This document shows positions 43,999 through 54,628 of a DNA stretch of 64,000 nucleotides, piece by piece (the first letter of the stretch is position 1; the number at the start of each line of letters is the position of its first letter). This stretch comes from Hyphomicrobiales bacterium (lineage in GTDB: Bacteria > Pseudomonadota > Alphaproteobacteria > Rhizobiales > RI-29), in NCBI GenBank assembly GCA_016125495.1, contig WGLQ01000005.1:36524-100523 (forward strand). The letters run 5' to 3'. Position numbers and translations under genes: made by a program. Below the pieces are notes generated by a model, which saw only the letters and a list, made by a program, of their open reading frames with translations, did not search any database and was not told the origin of the DNA.

Positions 43999-45042
43999 AT
44001 GAACGCTTCCAGCTCCATTGCGCGCCTTCGTCCGCGAGGCGTCAGCCTGCTCGAACGGCTCGTCTCGGCGAACGTCTGGCGGGTATGGACCATTCACGGT
44101 TGGGCGATCGGCGTTTGCCTCGGCGTTCTCGTGGCCACGGCAAGCGTGAAACCGGCCGACGCACAACAGCGCAGCGAAGTCGAGGAATTGCGCCAGCGCA
44201 TCGAGCAGCTCGAGGCGCAGATCGTCGATCTCCAGGTGGTCATCGGAACGCTACAGTCGCTGGCGGGCGGAGCGGTGCGTCCGGGTGGCGGCCTCTCGGG
44301 CGACGATGCCTTCCGCCTCCAGGCCGTCGAGACGCAGCTGCAGGCGATCTCGGGGCAGATCGCGGCGCTGACTTCGGAAGTGCGCGGTGGCTCGCAGGCG
44401 ACCTACGATGGCCAGTCGTCATCGGGTGGGCAAGGGGCGGTTGGCTTCAGCACCGAGATCGCGCCGGCCAATCGCGGCGTGGCGGGAGGGTTCGATGGTG
44501 GCTACGGCACGGGTTCGACCAGCGTCGGCGATGTCAGCGCGGGAACCCTGCAGCCGCTGCCCTCGCTCGATGGGGCGACGGGTAGCGATCCGATCGGGCG
44601 CATTCTGGCTCCGGGCGCCGGAAGCGAGGCGCTGGCCAGCGGCTTGGCTGTGACGGGCCAGACGCCCGAGCAGGTCTATGAACGCGCCTATGGCTTCCTG
44701 CTGCAGCAGGACTATGGGGCCGCCCAGACGGCATTCACCGAATTCGTCGATCGCTTCCCGGAGGACAAGCTGGCCGGCAACGCGCAGTTCTGGCTCGGCG
44801 AGACGCACTATGTGCGCGGCAGTTACCGGGAGGCGGCCGGCGCCTTTCTCAAGGCCTACAAGACATACGGCGAGAGCACCAAGGCGCCCGACAGCCTGCT
44901 GAAGCTGGCAATGTCATTGAGCCGCCTCGGACAGAAGCCCGCGGCCTGCTCGACGTTCCAGGAGTTCGAGGCACGCTTTCCGGAAGCCGCCGGCCAGAAC
45001 AGGCGCCGCGTTGCCGAAGAGCAGAACCGCGCTGGGTGCTAA
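43999..45042 (+). CDS. cpoB: CpoB (YbgF), periplasmic TPR coordinator of Tol-Pal and cell-wall synthesis
   Basis: A 347-residue periplasmic protein. A long N-terminal leader contains the signal helix (WAIGVCLGVLVATASVKPADA, cut near residue 55). The trimerising coiled coil EELRQRIEQLEAQIVDLQVV follows, then a Gly/Ser-rich disordered linker (about 95-220). A C-terminal TPR domain ends the protein (YERAYGFLLQQDYGAAQTAF, FWLGETHYVRGSYREAAGAF, LLKLAMSLSRLGQKPAACST). It closes the tol-pal gene order. The ribosome site before 43999 is weak; an internal ATG is not clearly better. The N-terminus is longer than usual. Confidence 0.93.
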   Translation: MNASSSIARLRPRGVSLLERLVSANVWRVWTIHGWAIGVCLGVLVATASVKPADAQQRSEVEELRQRIEQLEAQIVDLQVVIGTLQSLAGGAVRPGGGLSGDDAFRLQAVETQLQAISGQIAALTSEVRGGSQATYDGQSSSGGQGAVGFSTEIAPANRGVAGGFDGGYGTGSTSVGDVSAGTLQPLPSLDGATGSDPIGRILAPGAGSEALASGLAVTGQTPEQVYERAYGFLLQQDYGAAQTAFTEFVDRFPEDKLAGNAQFWLGETHYVRGSYREAAGAFLKAYKTYGESTKAPDSLLKLAMSLSRLGQKPAACSTFQEFEARFPEAAGQNRRRVAEEQNRAGC

Positions 45043-45132
45043 ACTGCGGCCGCCGGCCGCGTGACCAGGGCGCCTGCCGTCGCAGGCATGGTCTCATGCG
45101 CCTCCGGTCGTGGTCGGTTGAGGCGCAAGGTC

Positions 45133-46686
45133 ATGCATGACGCCGACGACCAGCCAGGACCGGACGAAACCGGACTCCAGGGGAAGTCCGGGGGCATCGT
45201 CTCGGCACACGCCTCGCGCGACGAAGCATCCATCTCCGGCGAAGAACTCGACGGGTTGTTCGCTGTCCTCGCGAGGCATTGCCGGTTGCTGCTGGCGGTT
45301 TCCGGCGGAGCGGACAGTCTCGCCCTGCTCGTCCTCGTCGCCGAATGGTGTCGGAGGGGGCGGGCGCGCGCCGTCGATGGCGTTGGGCGTATCTCCCCCC
45401 AACCGGCAGTCGTCCCACTGGTTCGCGTTGCCACCGTCGATCATGGTCTCAGAGCCGCGTCGGCGGCGGAGGCGCGCGTCGTTGCAGCGCATGCCGCACG
45501 GCTCGGACTCGAGCACGCCACCCTCGTCGTTCCGGAGCGCCTCGGCCCGTCACGGCTCGCGGCCGAAGCGCGGGCCGCCCGTTACGGCCTCCTCGCCGCC
45601 CACGCCCGCGCGATCGGAGCGGGGGCGGTCGTCACCGCTCATCACCTCGACGACCAGGCCGAAACGGTGATGATGCGGCTCGTTCGCGGGAGCGGCGTCG
45701 ATGGGCTCGCCGGCATGCGGTCCGAGCAGCCGATGCATTGGGGGCGGCCCGTGCCTTCGCCAGTCGGCAGCGGGGCCCTGGAGGCGGCGTCGGACATCGT
45801 CCTGGTGCGGCCGCTGATCGGGGTCGAACGCAGGCGGCTCGTCGCCAGTCTCACCGCGCGCGGCATCGACGATTGGGTGGATGATCCGAGCAACACCGAT
45901 CAGCGTTTCGAAAGGGCGCGTGTGCGCAAGGCGCTCGAGGTGCTGGAGGGGCTCGGCCTGGCGGCGCCATCAATCTCTCGGCTCGCGGAACGTGCCGGAC
46001 GGGCAAGCGCGACCCTCGAGCGCTTGGCGGACGACTGGATCGCGTGCCAAGCGGACGTCGTAGCGGGCTACGCGCGCACCGGCATCGTCCGGCTCGCACG
46101 GGCCGCGCTGTCGCAGGCTGGCGACGAGACGGCGCTACGCGTGCTCGGGCGCGGGTTGGCGGCCGCGGGCGGCGGGGCACGAAGTTCGCTGACGCAACGC
46201 GAGGAGGTGCTGGCGGCTGTGCTCGGGGGGCAGACTGGCCGGCTCACGGTCGGCGGCTGCGTTTTGCTGCTGGCAGCCGAGGAGGTCGTCATCGGGCGCG
46301 AGGTCGGCAGGATGGGATCACCGCGACTGGTGTTGGCGCCAGGGGCGGCCGGCCTCTGGGACGGGCGTTGTATGGTTCGGCGCCCGCCTTGCGCACCGGG
46401 GCGGCCCGGCGGCCCCCTCGTGGACCAGCCCTGCGAGATCACGCCGATGACCAAGGAGGCTTGGCAGGGCCTGCGGGCCGCCCATGCGCAGGTCGGCGTG
46501 CCGGTCTGGCGCGATGCGGCCTGCCTGCCGCTGGCGGTGTTCGCGGATGGCTCGCTCGCCGCGCCGTCCGTCGGGATCGCGGTCGGACCGGACGGTTCGG
46601 GTCTTGCAATGGATGCAATGGGGCTCGACGCCCGCTTCGTGGGGCTCGTCGTCGAAACGGCCCGGGGTGGGCACAATGGCGCATGA
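45133..46686 (+). CDS. tilS: tRNA(Ile)-lysidine synthetase TilS
   Basis: A 517-residue PP-loop ATPase that converts C34 of tRNA-Ile(CAU) to lysidine so that it reads AUA. PP-loop SGGADS at residues 57-62, then VDHGLRAASAAEA, TAHHLDDQAETVMMRLVRGS and GIDDWVDDPSNTDQRFERARVR, all diagnostic. The C-terminal half (about 270-517) is divergent and Ala/Gly-rich. The ATG at 45133 is used because AAGG precedes it and the core begins about 40 residues later; a GTG at 45061 and an ATG at 45088 are in frame. Its place between cpoB and ftsH is the usual alphaproteobacterial order. Confidence 0.95.
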   Translation: MHDADDQPGPDETGLQGKSGGIVSAHASRDEASISGEELDGLFAVLARHCRLLLAVSGGADSLALLVLVAEWCRRGRARAVDGVGRISPQPAVVPLVRVATVDHGLRAASAAEARVVAAHAARLGLEHATLVVPERLGPSRLAAEARAARYGLLAAHARAIGAGAVVTAHHLDDQAETVMMRLVRGSGVDGLAGMRSEQPMHWGRPVPSPVGSGALEAASDIVLVRPLIGVERRRLVASLTARGIDDWVDDPSNTDQRFERARVRKALEVLEGLGLAAPSISRLAERAGRASATLERLADDWIACQADVVAGYARTGIVRLARAALSQAGDETALRVLGRGLAAAGGGARSSLTQREEVLAAVLGGQTGRLTVGGCVLLLAAEEVVIGREVGRMGSPRLVLAPGAAGLWDGRCMVRRPPCAPGRPGGPLVDQPCEITPMTKEAWQGLRAAHAQVGVPVWRDAACLPLAVFADGSLAAPSVGIAVGPDGSGLAMDAMGLDARFVGLVVETARGGHNGA

Positions 46687-46863
46687 GCGAAGCAGAATGG
46701 GTGTTCGGGCGGGCGCGTCGGGGGGCTGGAAACGGGGCCTGCGCAGCGCCGATATCGCGATGGTGAAACTTGGCAACCATCGCAATGCTACCTATGTTCT
46801 CTGTAATCGTGAGGGTGCGTCGTGCGCGTGCGCGACGGCACCCCTGGCGGCGAAGGAACCTCA

Positions 46864-48786
<1,923 letters not shown>

Positions 48787-48834
48787 GCGCGGCTTCTTGC
48801 CGAGTGCGAGCGGGGCCACGTCACACGCCTCCCT

Positions 48835-48867
48835 CGAGCCGTCACGATCCGAGGTCGTGACGGCTCG
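48835..48867 (+). terminator. Strong stem-loop between ftsH and folP
   Basis: CGAGCCGTCACGA (48835-48847) pairs perfectly with TCGTGACGGCTCG (48855-48867) around a seven-base loop, extendable by two more pairs. It lies 49 bases past the ftsH stop. There is no U-run (GGAAAACC follows), so it may stabilise the ftsH 3' end or act with Rho. Confidence 0.5.
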
Positions 48868-49043
48868 GGAAAACCTTGGGGGTGATGCGACGATCGGCCC
48901 GACGCATCGACCTGTTGCACGCCTTGCGCCCATCCTTTCCCCGTCGAGGGGGAAGGAACCGCACGATGGCGGGGATCGGACGGCATCACGTTCCGCGGCA
49001 CCGTGTTCGATCCCGGACTGAACTGTTCCTCGAGGGGCAAGCA

Positions 49044-50141
49044 ATGAGGCGACGCTTCTATCTGCGCCCGCTCCCGCTCGCCGGCTTTCACCGCAGCCGC
49101 TACGATCCCGAGCGCACCGAGATCATCGAAAAGCTCGCCGGGCGCGACGACCTCGGCTTCACCCACCTCGAGCTGATCGACCGCACCCCTGCCGGCGCCT
49201 TCGCCCGCATCCTGCTGGCGAGCTGGGGCCAGGGCGGCTTTTCCAATGAGGACTGGTACCATCCGCCGTTCGACGGTGCCGACCTCTGGCGTCAGTTCGA
49301 CCGTCTCATCGAGCCGCGTCCAGCGGTCGGCGGGCTCGCGATGGACCACCCGCATCTCATGGGCATCGTCAACGTGACGCCGGACAGCTTCTCGGACGGC
49401 GGCTCGTTCTCCTCGACGGCAAGCGCCATCGAACACGGGCTGCGGCTGGCGTCGGAAGGGGCCGCGATTCTCGATGTGGGAGGCGAGTCGACGCGGCCCG
49501 GCTCCGATGCCGTTCCGCTCGAAACGGAACTCGCCCGCGTCCTGCCGGTCATCGAGGGGTTGGTCGGCAAGACGGGGGCCATCATCTCCGTCGATACGCG
49601 CAAGGCCGAGGTCATGCGGCGGGCGATCGCAGCGGGCGCCAGTATCGTCAACGATGTCTCGGCGCTCTCCCATGATCCTGCCGCCCTCGAGACCGTCGCC
49701 GAACTCGGCTGCCCGGTGGTCCTCATGCATGCCAGAGGTGATCCCAAGACGATGCAGGACGATCCGCGGTACGACGACGTGCTGCTCGATGTGTTCGACT
49801 ATCTGGAAAGCCGGATCGAGGCCGCGACCGGTGCCGGGGTCGAGCGCGCGCGCATCATCGTCGATCCGGGTATCGGCTTCGGCAAGACGCTGGAGCACAA
49901 TCTCGAGCTGATCGCCGGCATGACCGCTCTCCATGCGCTCGGCGTCCCCTTGTTGATCGGGGCCTCGCGCAAGCGCTTCATCGGCACGATCAGCGGCGTC
50001 GCGAATGCCGGCGAGCGGGTGCACGGTTCGGTGGCGGTGGCGCTGGAGGCGGCCCGGCAGGGGGCGCAGATCCTCCGCGTGCACGACGTCGATGCAACCC
50101 GCCAGGCACTGGCCGTTATGCGGGCGGTCGAGGCTGTCTGA
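49044..50141 (+). CDS. folP: Dihydropteroate synthase FolP with N-terminal extension
   Basis: A 365-residue enzyme joining pterin pyrophosphate to p-aminobenzoate for folate synthesis. The TIM-barrel core begins near residue 105 with [15 protein letters not shown], followed by [56 protein letters not shown] and RVHDV, all standard. The first 100 residues ([20 protein letters not shown] and on) are an extension not seen in Escherichia coli FolP, found in some alphaproteobacterial relatives. The ATG at 49044 has GAGGGG upstream; the longer open frame overlaps the intergenic hairpin and is rejected. Confidence 0.95.
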   Translation: MRRRFYLRPLPLAGFHRSRYDPERTEIIEKLAGRDDLGFTHLELIDRTPAGAFARILLASWGQGGFSNEDWYHPPFDGADLWRQFDRLIEPRPAVGGLAMDHPHLMGIVNVTPDSFSDGGSFSSTASAIEHGLRLASEGAAILDVGGESTRPGSDAVPLETELARVLPVIEGLVGKTGAIISVDTRKAEVMRRAIAAGASIVNDVSALSHDPAALETVAELGCPVVLMHARGDPKTMQDDPRYDDVLLDVFDYLESRIEAATGAGVERARIIVDPGIGFGKTLEHNLELIAGMTALHALGVPLLIGASRKRFIGTISGVANAGERVHGSVAVALEAARQGAQILRVHDVDATRQALAVMRAVEAV

Positions 50142-50382
50142 CGGGCGAGCGCTCCACCGGCGGGACGGTCGTGATGCCTGCGGGAGCAAGCGGCGGGCAT
50201 GCAACGCGGCGTGGCGCTGTAACGGGGCGATACACGAATTGATGCAAGGCGTCGGCCGGGCGGAGTATCCTGCGGCCGCGAGGGCGGTGTGCCGATTCGG
50301 CCCCGTCGGGCCCGGCGATTGCATGAGCCACGGGCGAGCAGGGGATCGGCGGTTGAGGCGAGCTACCTTGGGGCGAACGACG

Positions 50383-51735
50383 ATGAGCAGGAAGTTCTTC
50401 GGCACCGATGGCATTCGTGGCGAGGCGAACACGCCGCCGATGACCTCCGAGGTCGCGATGAAAGTCGGCATGGCGGCCGGCAAGCTCTTCATCAACGGCG
50501 AGCACCGTCACCGGGTCGTGATCGGCAAGGATACGCGGCTCTCCGGCTACATGATCGAAAGCGCGATGGTCTCCGGTTTCACGGCCGTCGGCATGGACGT
50601 CTTCCAACTCGGGCCGATGCCGACGCCCGCCGTCGCCATGCTGACGCGCTCGCTCCGGGCCGACCTCGGCGTGATGATCTCGGCCTCCCACAACCCCTAC
50701 AACGACAACGGCATCAAGCTTTTCGGGCCCGATGGGCACAAGCTGTCGGACGAGACGGAGCTGCGCATCGAGGAATTGATGAGCGGCAACACGGGCGATC
50801 TTCTCGCCCCGGCGACGAAAATCGGGCGGGCCCGCCGCGTCGACAGCGCGCTCGAGCGCTATATCGAATTCGCCAAACGCACGCTGCCGCGCAATCTGAG
50901 TTTCGAGGGCATGCGCGTGGTGGTCGATTGCGCGAACGGGGCGGGCTACAAGGCCGCGCCGCTCGCGCTCTGGGAACTCGGCGCCGAGGTCATCTCGATC
51001 GGGGTCGAGCCGAACGGCACCAACATCAACTCCAAGTGCGGCTCGACGGCGCCCGAGGCGCTCTGTGAGAAGGTGCGCGAGGTCCGGGCCGACATCGGCA
51101 TCGCGCTCGACGGTGATGCAGATCGCGTCATCATCGTGGACGAGCGCGGCCAGATCGTCGATGGCGACCAGATCATGGCGGTGATCGCCGAGAGCTGGCA
51201 GCGCCGCGGGCGACTCGCATCCGGTGGCGTCGTGGCGACCGTGATGAGCAACCTCGGCCTCGAGCGCTACCTCGAAGGGCTCGGCCTCAAGCTCGAACGC
51301 ACACCGGTCGGCGACCGCTATGTCGTCGAGCACATGCGCAAGCACGGCTACAACGTCGGCGGCGAGCAGTCCGGGCACATCGTGCTGTCCGATTTCGCGA
51401 CCACGGGGGACGGTCTCGTCTCCTCACTGCAGGTGCTGGCGGTGCTGGTGCAGAGCGGCAAGCCGGTGAGTGAAATCTGCAAGCGCTTCGACCCGCTGCC
51501 GCAGCTCCTGCAGAACGTGCGCTACGAAAAGGGCCGACCGCTGGAGGATAAAGCGGTGCGCGCGGCGATCGACGAGGGCCAGCAGAAGCTCGGCAAGTCC
51601 GGCCGGCTGGTGATCCGCCCGTCGGGGACGGAGCCCGTGATCCGCGTCATGGCGGAAGGTGACGACGAGGCGCTGGTCAAGGCGGTGGTCGGCAGCATCG
51701 TCGGCGCCCTGAAGCGCTGCTCGGCCGCCGCCTGA
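50383..51735 (+). CDS. glmM: Phosphoglucosamine mutase GlmM
   Basis: A 450-residue phosphohexomutase converting glucosamine-6-phosphate to glucosamine-1-phosphate for UDP-GlcNAc, the precursor of peptidoglycan and lipopolysaccharide. Phosphoserine loop [12 protein letters not shown] with Ser 102, Mg loop DGDADR at residues 243-248, sugar loop GEQSGH near 341, and phosphate-binding [12 protein letters not shown] near 413. It starts [13 protein letters not shown], the family N-terminus; the in-frame sequence upstream belongs to no domain. An intrinsic terminator 65 bases downstream closes the cluster. Confidence 0.97.
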   Translation: MSRKFFGTDGIRGEANTPPMTSEVAMKVGMAAGKLFINGEHRHRVVIGKDTRLSGYMIESAMVSGFTAVGMDVFQLGPMPTPAVAMLTRSLRADLGVMISASHNPYNDNGIKLFGPDGHKLSDETELRIEELMSGNTGDLLAPATKIGRARRVDSALERYIEFAKRTLPRNLSFEGMRVVVDCANGAGYKAAPLALWELGAEVISIGVEPNGTNINSKCGSTAPEALCEKVREVRADIGIALDGDADRVIIVDERGQIVDGDQIMAVIAESWQRRGRLASGGVVATVMSNLGLERYLEGLGLKLERTPVGDRYVVEHMRKHGYNVGGEQSGHIVLSDFATTGDGLVSSLQVLAVLVQSGKPVSEICKRFDPLPQLLQNVRYEKGRPLEDKAVRAAIDEGQQKLGKSGRLVIRPSGTEPVIRVMAEGDDEALVKAVVGSIVGALKRCSAAA

Positions 51736-51799
51736 GGCGGCTGGGAGGCGGCCGATTCGGCCACGCGACCCCGCCGTTCGCGAGCATCGGGAATTGCGC

Positions 51800-51836
51800 A
51801 CCGCCGCCGGTTCCGGTGGCGGTTTCGTTTTGTTTT
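51800..51836 (+). terminator. Intrinsic terminator after glmM
   Basis: A GC-rich inverted repeat ACCGCCGCCGG/CCGGTGGCGGT (51800-51823, one G-U pair, tight tip) is followed by the T-rich run TTCGTTTTGTTTT, the normal form of a Rho-independent terminator. Confidence 0.8.
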
Positions 51837-52022
51837 CCACCAAGGGATCGGGCGACCGGTGCATCCGCCCGGAGCACCCGTGTGCGATCGTTCCGAAATC
51901 GTACGCCGCGTAACCATCGCTTAATGGCTCTGCCTCATAGTCCTCAGCTGAAACAGTATGGCCAGTGGCCGCGTACCGTGACGCCGGGGGAACCGGCATT
52001 CGACTGAGCAGAGGACAGACCC

Positions 52023-53117
52023 ATGAACAAAATGCGTTCGGTTGTCGTCGGTGCGGTGTTGTTGGTCGGCTCGACGGCCGGCGCAACCGCTGCCGACCTT
52101 TGGGTGCCGGCAGGCGGCATGAAGGATGGATATGGGACGCCCGTCCCGCACTCCGTCAGCATCGCGGATGGTGCCCGCTGGTACCTGCGTGGCGATATCG
52201 GCTACGTCTGGAACAACGACGATGCGCACGCCTATGCGCGTGACCAGTATCTTACCGGCGTGCACCATGAGCTGAACAACCTCGATATCGAGGATGTTTG
52301 GAGCTTCGGCGGCGGCATCGGCTATTATTTCTCTCACAATTGGCGCATGGACCTGACGGCCGACTGGCGCCAGTCCGCAAAGCTGCGTGGCACGACCAAC
52401 GACAGCCACGCGACTTACGATCCCTTCAACGACAACGACATCGACAACGACGGCAACGTCGACACGTTCGTTGCTCCGGGCGCTCCGTTCACGGGCAACC
52501 CGGCCGGCAGCATCTCCCCGCTCGCGGTCTACGATTGGGACCGTGACGGCGACGGCATCGCCAACCGTCTCGCCCACGGCGGTATCACCTACGAAGTGCA
52601 GGATCCGGCGACCGGCGAGTTCGTCAGCGTGCGCACGCACATCGGCGGCAACTACGAGTACGGCATCCAGACCTCGCTCTACATGGCCAACTTCTACTAT
52701 GACTTCGGCGGCCATTCCTACAGCGGCATGAAGGATGGCGGCGGCAGCGCCGAAAGCTGGCTGCGTCCCTACCTCGGCTTCGCCGTTGGTCTGGCGCACC
52801 ACAAGATCGACCGTGGCCTCGTTCAGGCGGTCTGCACGTGCGGCCAGGGCGAACTCGATGGCGACAGCGAGCTCGAGGCGGCCTTCGCGGTGATGGCCGG
52901 TGTCTCGCGCGAGCTGCGCAGCGGTCTGAAAATGGACCTCGGCTACCGCTTCACCTACATGGGTAACGTCGCAACCAGCGCCACGGTCGCCCAGACCTAC
53001 TCGCGCACCAACACCAACAACGACGTCACCTACAACTACAACGTCGACGTTCAGCAGCACACCGAGGATCTCACGAGCCACGAGATCCGCTTCGGTCTGC
53101 GCTACGACATCTGGTAA
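52023..53117 (+). CDS. Outer-membrane beta-barrel protein with calcium-loop motifs
   Basis: A 364-residue secreted barrel of the OmpA/Omp25-like (OMP_b-brl) type. Signal VVVGAVLLVGSTAGATAADL cut near residue 24. Barrel strands include WYLRGDIGYVWN, WSFGGGIGYYFSHNWRMDLT, YMANFYYDFGG, WLRPYLGFAVGLAHHK, KMDLGYRFTYMG and the C-terminal HEIRFGLRYDIW with a terminal aromatic. A surface loop at 125-185 carries two DxDxDG motifs: DIDNDGNVD (139-147) and DWDRDGDG (171-178), of the calcium-binding kind. A Cys pair (VCTCGQG) lies in a later loop. It is flanked by terminators, so monocistronic. Its codons are strongly C/G-ending, as in highly expressed genes. Confidence 0.85.
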   Translation: MNKMRSVVVGAVLLVGSTAGATAADLWVPAGGMKDGYGTPVPHSVSIADGARWYLRGDIGYVWNNDDAHAYARDQYLTGVHHELNNLDIEDVWSFGGGIGYYFSHNWRMDLTADWRQSAKLRGTTNDSHATYDPFNDNDIDNDGNVDTFVAPGAPFTGNPAGSISPLAVYDWDRDGDGIANRLAHGGITYEVQDPATGEFVSVRTHIGGNYEYGIQTSLYMANFYYDFGGHSYSGMKDGGGSAESWLRPYLGFAVGLAHHKIDRGLVQAVCTCGQGELDGDSELEAAFAVMAGVSRELRSGLKMDLGYRFTYMGNVATSATVAQTYSRTNTNNDVTYNYNVDVQQHTEDLTSHEIRFGLRYDIW

Positions 53118-53162
53118 GCGGTTCCCGTACCCGAGGACTGCAAACCGACTGCGAACACATGC

Positions 53163-53200
53163 GGCGGGAGGGGACCCGGTTCCCCTCCCGCCTTCGTTTC
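53163..53200 (+). terminator. Intrinsic terminator after the outer-membrane protein gene
   Basis: GGCGGGAGGGGA (53163-53174) and TCCCCTCCCGCC (53181-53192) form twelve perfect pairs with loop CCCGGT, followed by TTCGTTTC. Placed 46 bases after the stop codon. Confidence 0.85.
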
Positions 53201-53265
53201 GTGCCGCCGCTTCGTGCCGGGGCACGGCGGGCATGCGACGAAGGAGCGCATTGACAGCGAGACGA

Positions 53266-53333
53266 GGGGGCCCTACCACCCTTCTCGGGCCACGCCTCCC
53301 CAACGAGGCGCGACTATCTGTGAGGGTAGGACA
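53266..53333 (+). promoter_or_regulatory. Structured serC leader, candidate serC-motif RNA
   Basis: Just before serC an outer helix CCTACC (53272-53277) with GGTAGG (53325-53330) encloses a hairpin CGCCTC (53293-53298)/GAGGCG (53305-53310). GGTAGG is also the likely ribosome site, five bases from the ATG, so the outer helix would hide it. A conserved serC RNA motif is known upstream of serC-serA operons in Alphaproteobacteria; the match to its consensus was not tested. A TTGACA at 53251 could be a -35 box, but would start transcription too late to include the 5' arm. Confidence 0.45.
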
Positions 53334-54521
53334 ATGACACTGCCGATCCGGCCGGCCATGCGCCCGGCCGACCCCCGATTTTCATCCGGGCCATGCGTCA
53401 AGCGCCCCGGGTGGGATGCGGCGCGGATTTTTTCCCAAGACCCCTTGACGACGTCGCTCGGACGTTCGCACCGCGCCAAGGCTCCCAAGGCGCGCATCGT
53501 GGAGGCAATCGAGCGCACGCGGGCGCTGCTCGGCCTGCCGGACGGATATCGCCTCGCGATCGTACCGGCGTCGGATACCGGCGCTTTCGAGATGGCGATG
53601 TGGACCATGCTCGGGGCGCGGGGTGTCGATGCGCTCGCCTGGGAAAGTTTCGGTGCCGGCTGGGTTTCCGACATCCGCAAGGAGCTGAAGCTCGCCGACG
53701 TCCGTGTTCTCGAGGCACCCTATGGGGACCTCCCGGACCTCCGGGCAGTCGATTTCGACCGAGACGTGGTCTTCACCTGGAACGGTACGACCTCGGGCGT
53801 GCGCGTACCGGACGGCAATTGGATTGCCGGGGATCGAAAGGGGTTGACGTTCTGCGATGCGACGTCGGCAGCCTTCGCGCAGGTGATCGACTGGCCGCGC
53901 ATCGACGTTGCAACCTTCTCCTGGCAGAAGGCGCTCGGGGGTGAAGGTCAGCACGGTATGCTGGTGCTCTCGCCGCGGGCGGTCGAGCGGCTCGAATCCT
54001 ACACGCCGGCCTGGCCCGTGCCGAAAATCTTCCGTCTCACCAAGGGCGGCAAGTTGATGGACGATGTGTTCGAGGGGGCGACGATCAACACACCGTCGAT
54101 GCTGTGCGTCGAGGATTATCTCGACGCCCTGACGTGGGGGCAAGAAATCGGCGGTCTCGCGGCGCTGACCGGGCGGGCGGATCGAAATGCCGGGGAGGTT
54201 GCCGCCTGGGTCGAGCGCACGCCCTGGGTCGGTCATCTCGCGCGGGTGCCGGCGACGCGTTCCAACACCTCGGTCTGCCTCGAGGTCGTGGACCCGGAGG
54301 TGACGAGGGTCGATGCAAAGGCGCGTGCGGCCTTCGCCAAGGACCTTGCCGCGCTCCTCGAAAGGGAGGGTGTGGCACTCGACATCGGCGCCTATCGCGA
54401 CGCGCCGCCGGGTCTGCGGATCTGGTGCGGCTGCACGGTCGAGCGTTCGGATGTCGCGGCGCTGCTGCCTTGGCTCGACTGGGCGCACGCGGTTTGCCGC
54501 GCCCGGCTCGCGGGCAGCTGA
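53334..54521 (+). CDS. serC: Phosphoserine aminotransferase SerC
   Basis: A 395-residue PLP enzyme converting 3-phosphohydroxypyruvate to phosphoserine. It belongs to the alphaproteobacterial/archaeal-type branch: [14 protein letters not shown] at the N-terminus, [19 protein letters not shown] in the PLP-phosphate region, [11 protein letters not shown] with the PLP-ring Asp, and [19 protein letters not shown] with the Schiff-base Lys near residue 202. The ATG at 53334 is preceded by GAGGGTAGGACA, part of the putative leader structure. SerA follows 107 bases later, so the two form the serine operon. Branch membership was judged by motif only. Confidence 0.93.
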   Translation: MTLPIRPAMRPADPRFSSGPCVKRPGWDAARIFSQDPLTTSLGRSHRAKAPKARIVEAIERTRALLGLPDGYRLAIVPASDTGAFEMAMWTMLGARGVDALAWESFGAGWVSDIRKELKLADVRVLEAPYGDLPDLRAVDFDRDVVFTWNGTTSGVRVPDGNWIAGDRKGLTFCDATSAAFAQVIDWPRIDVATFSWQKALGGEGQHGMLVLSPRAVERLESYTPAWPVPKIFRLTKGGKLMDDVFEGATINTPSMLCVEDYLDALTWGQEIGGLAALTGRADRNAGEVAAWVERTPWVGHLARVPATRSNTSVCLEVVDPEVTRVDAKARAAFAKDLAALLEREGVALDIGAYRDAPPGLRIWCGCTVERSDVAALLPWLDWAHAVCRARLAGS

Positions 54522-54628
54522 CGCCGGGCAAACCACCGCGGTGGCCAGGTCCTCGGCCGGGCCGCGTGAAGCCACATCCGGGCGGGCCCCGGCATTCTCC
54601 AGATTCTCGCCTTCGAGAGGAAAACAAT

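Noticed and set aside
53251..53279. TTGACA with a weak TACCAC 17 bases on, as a promoter for serC
   Set aside because: The -10 match is poor, and a start from it would exclude the 5' arm of the leader helix. Not listed as a promoter.
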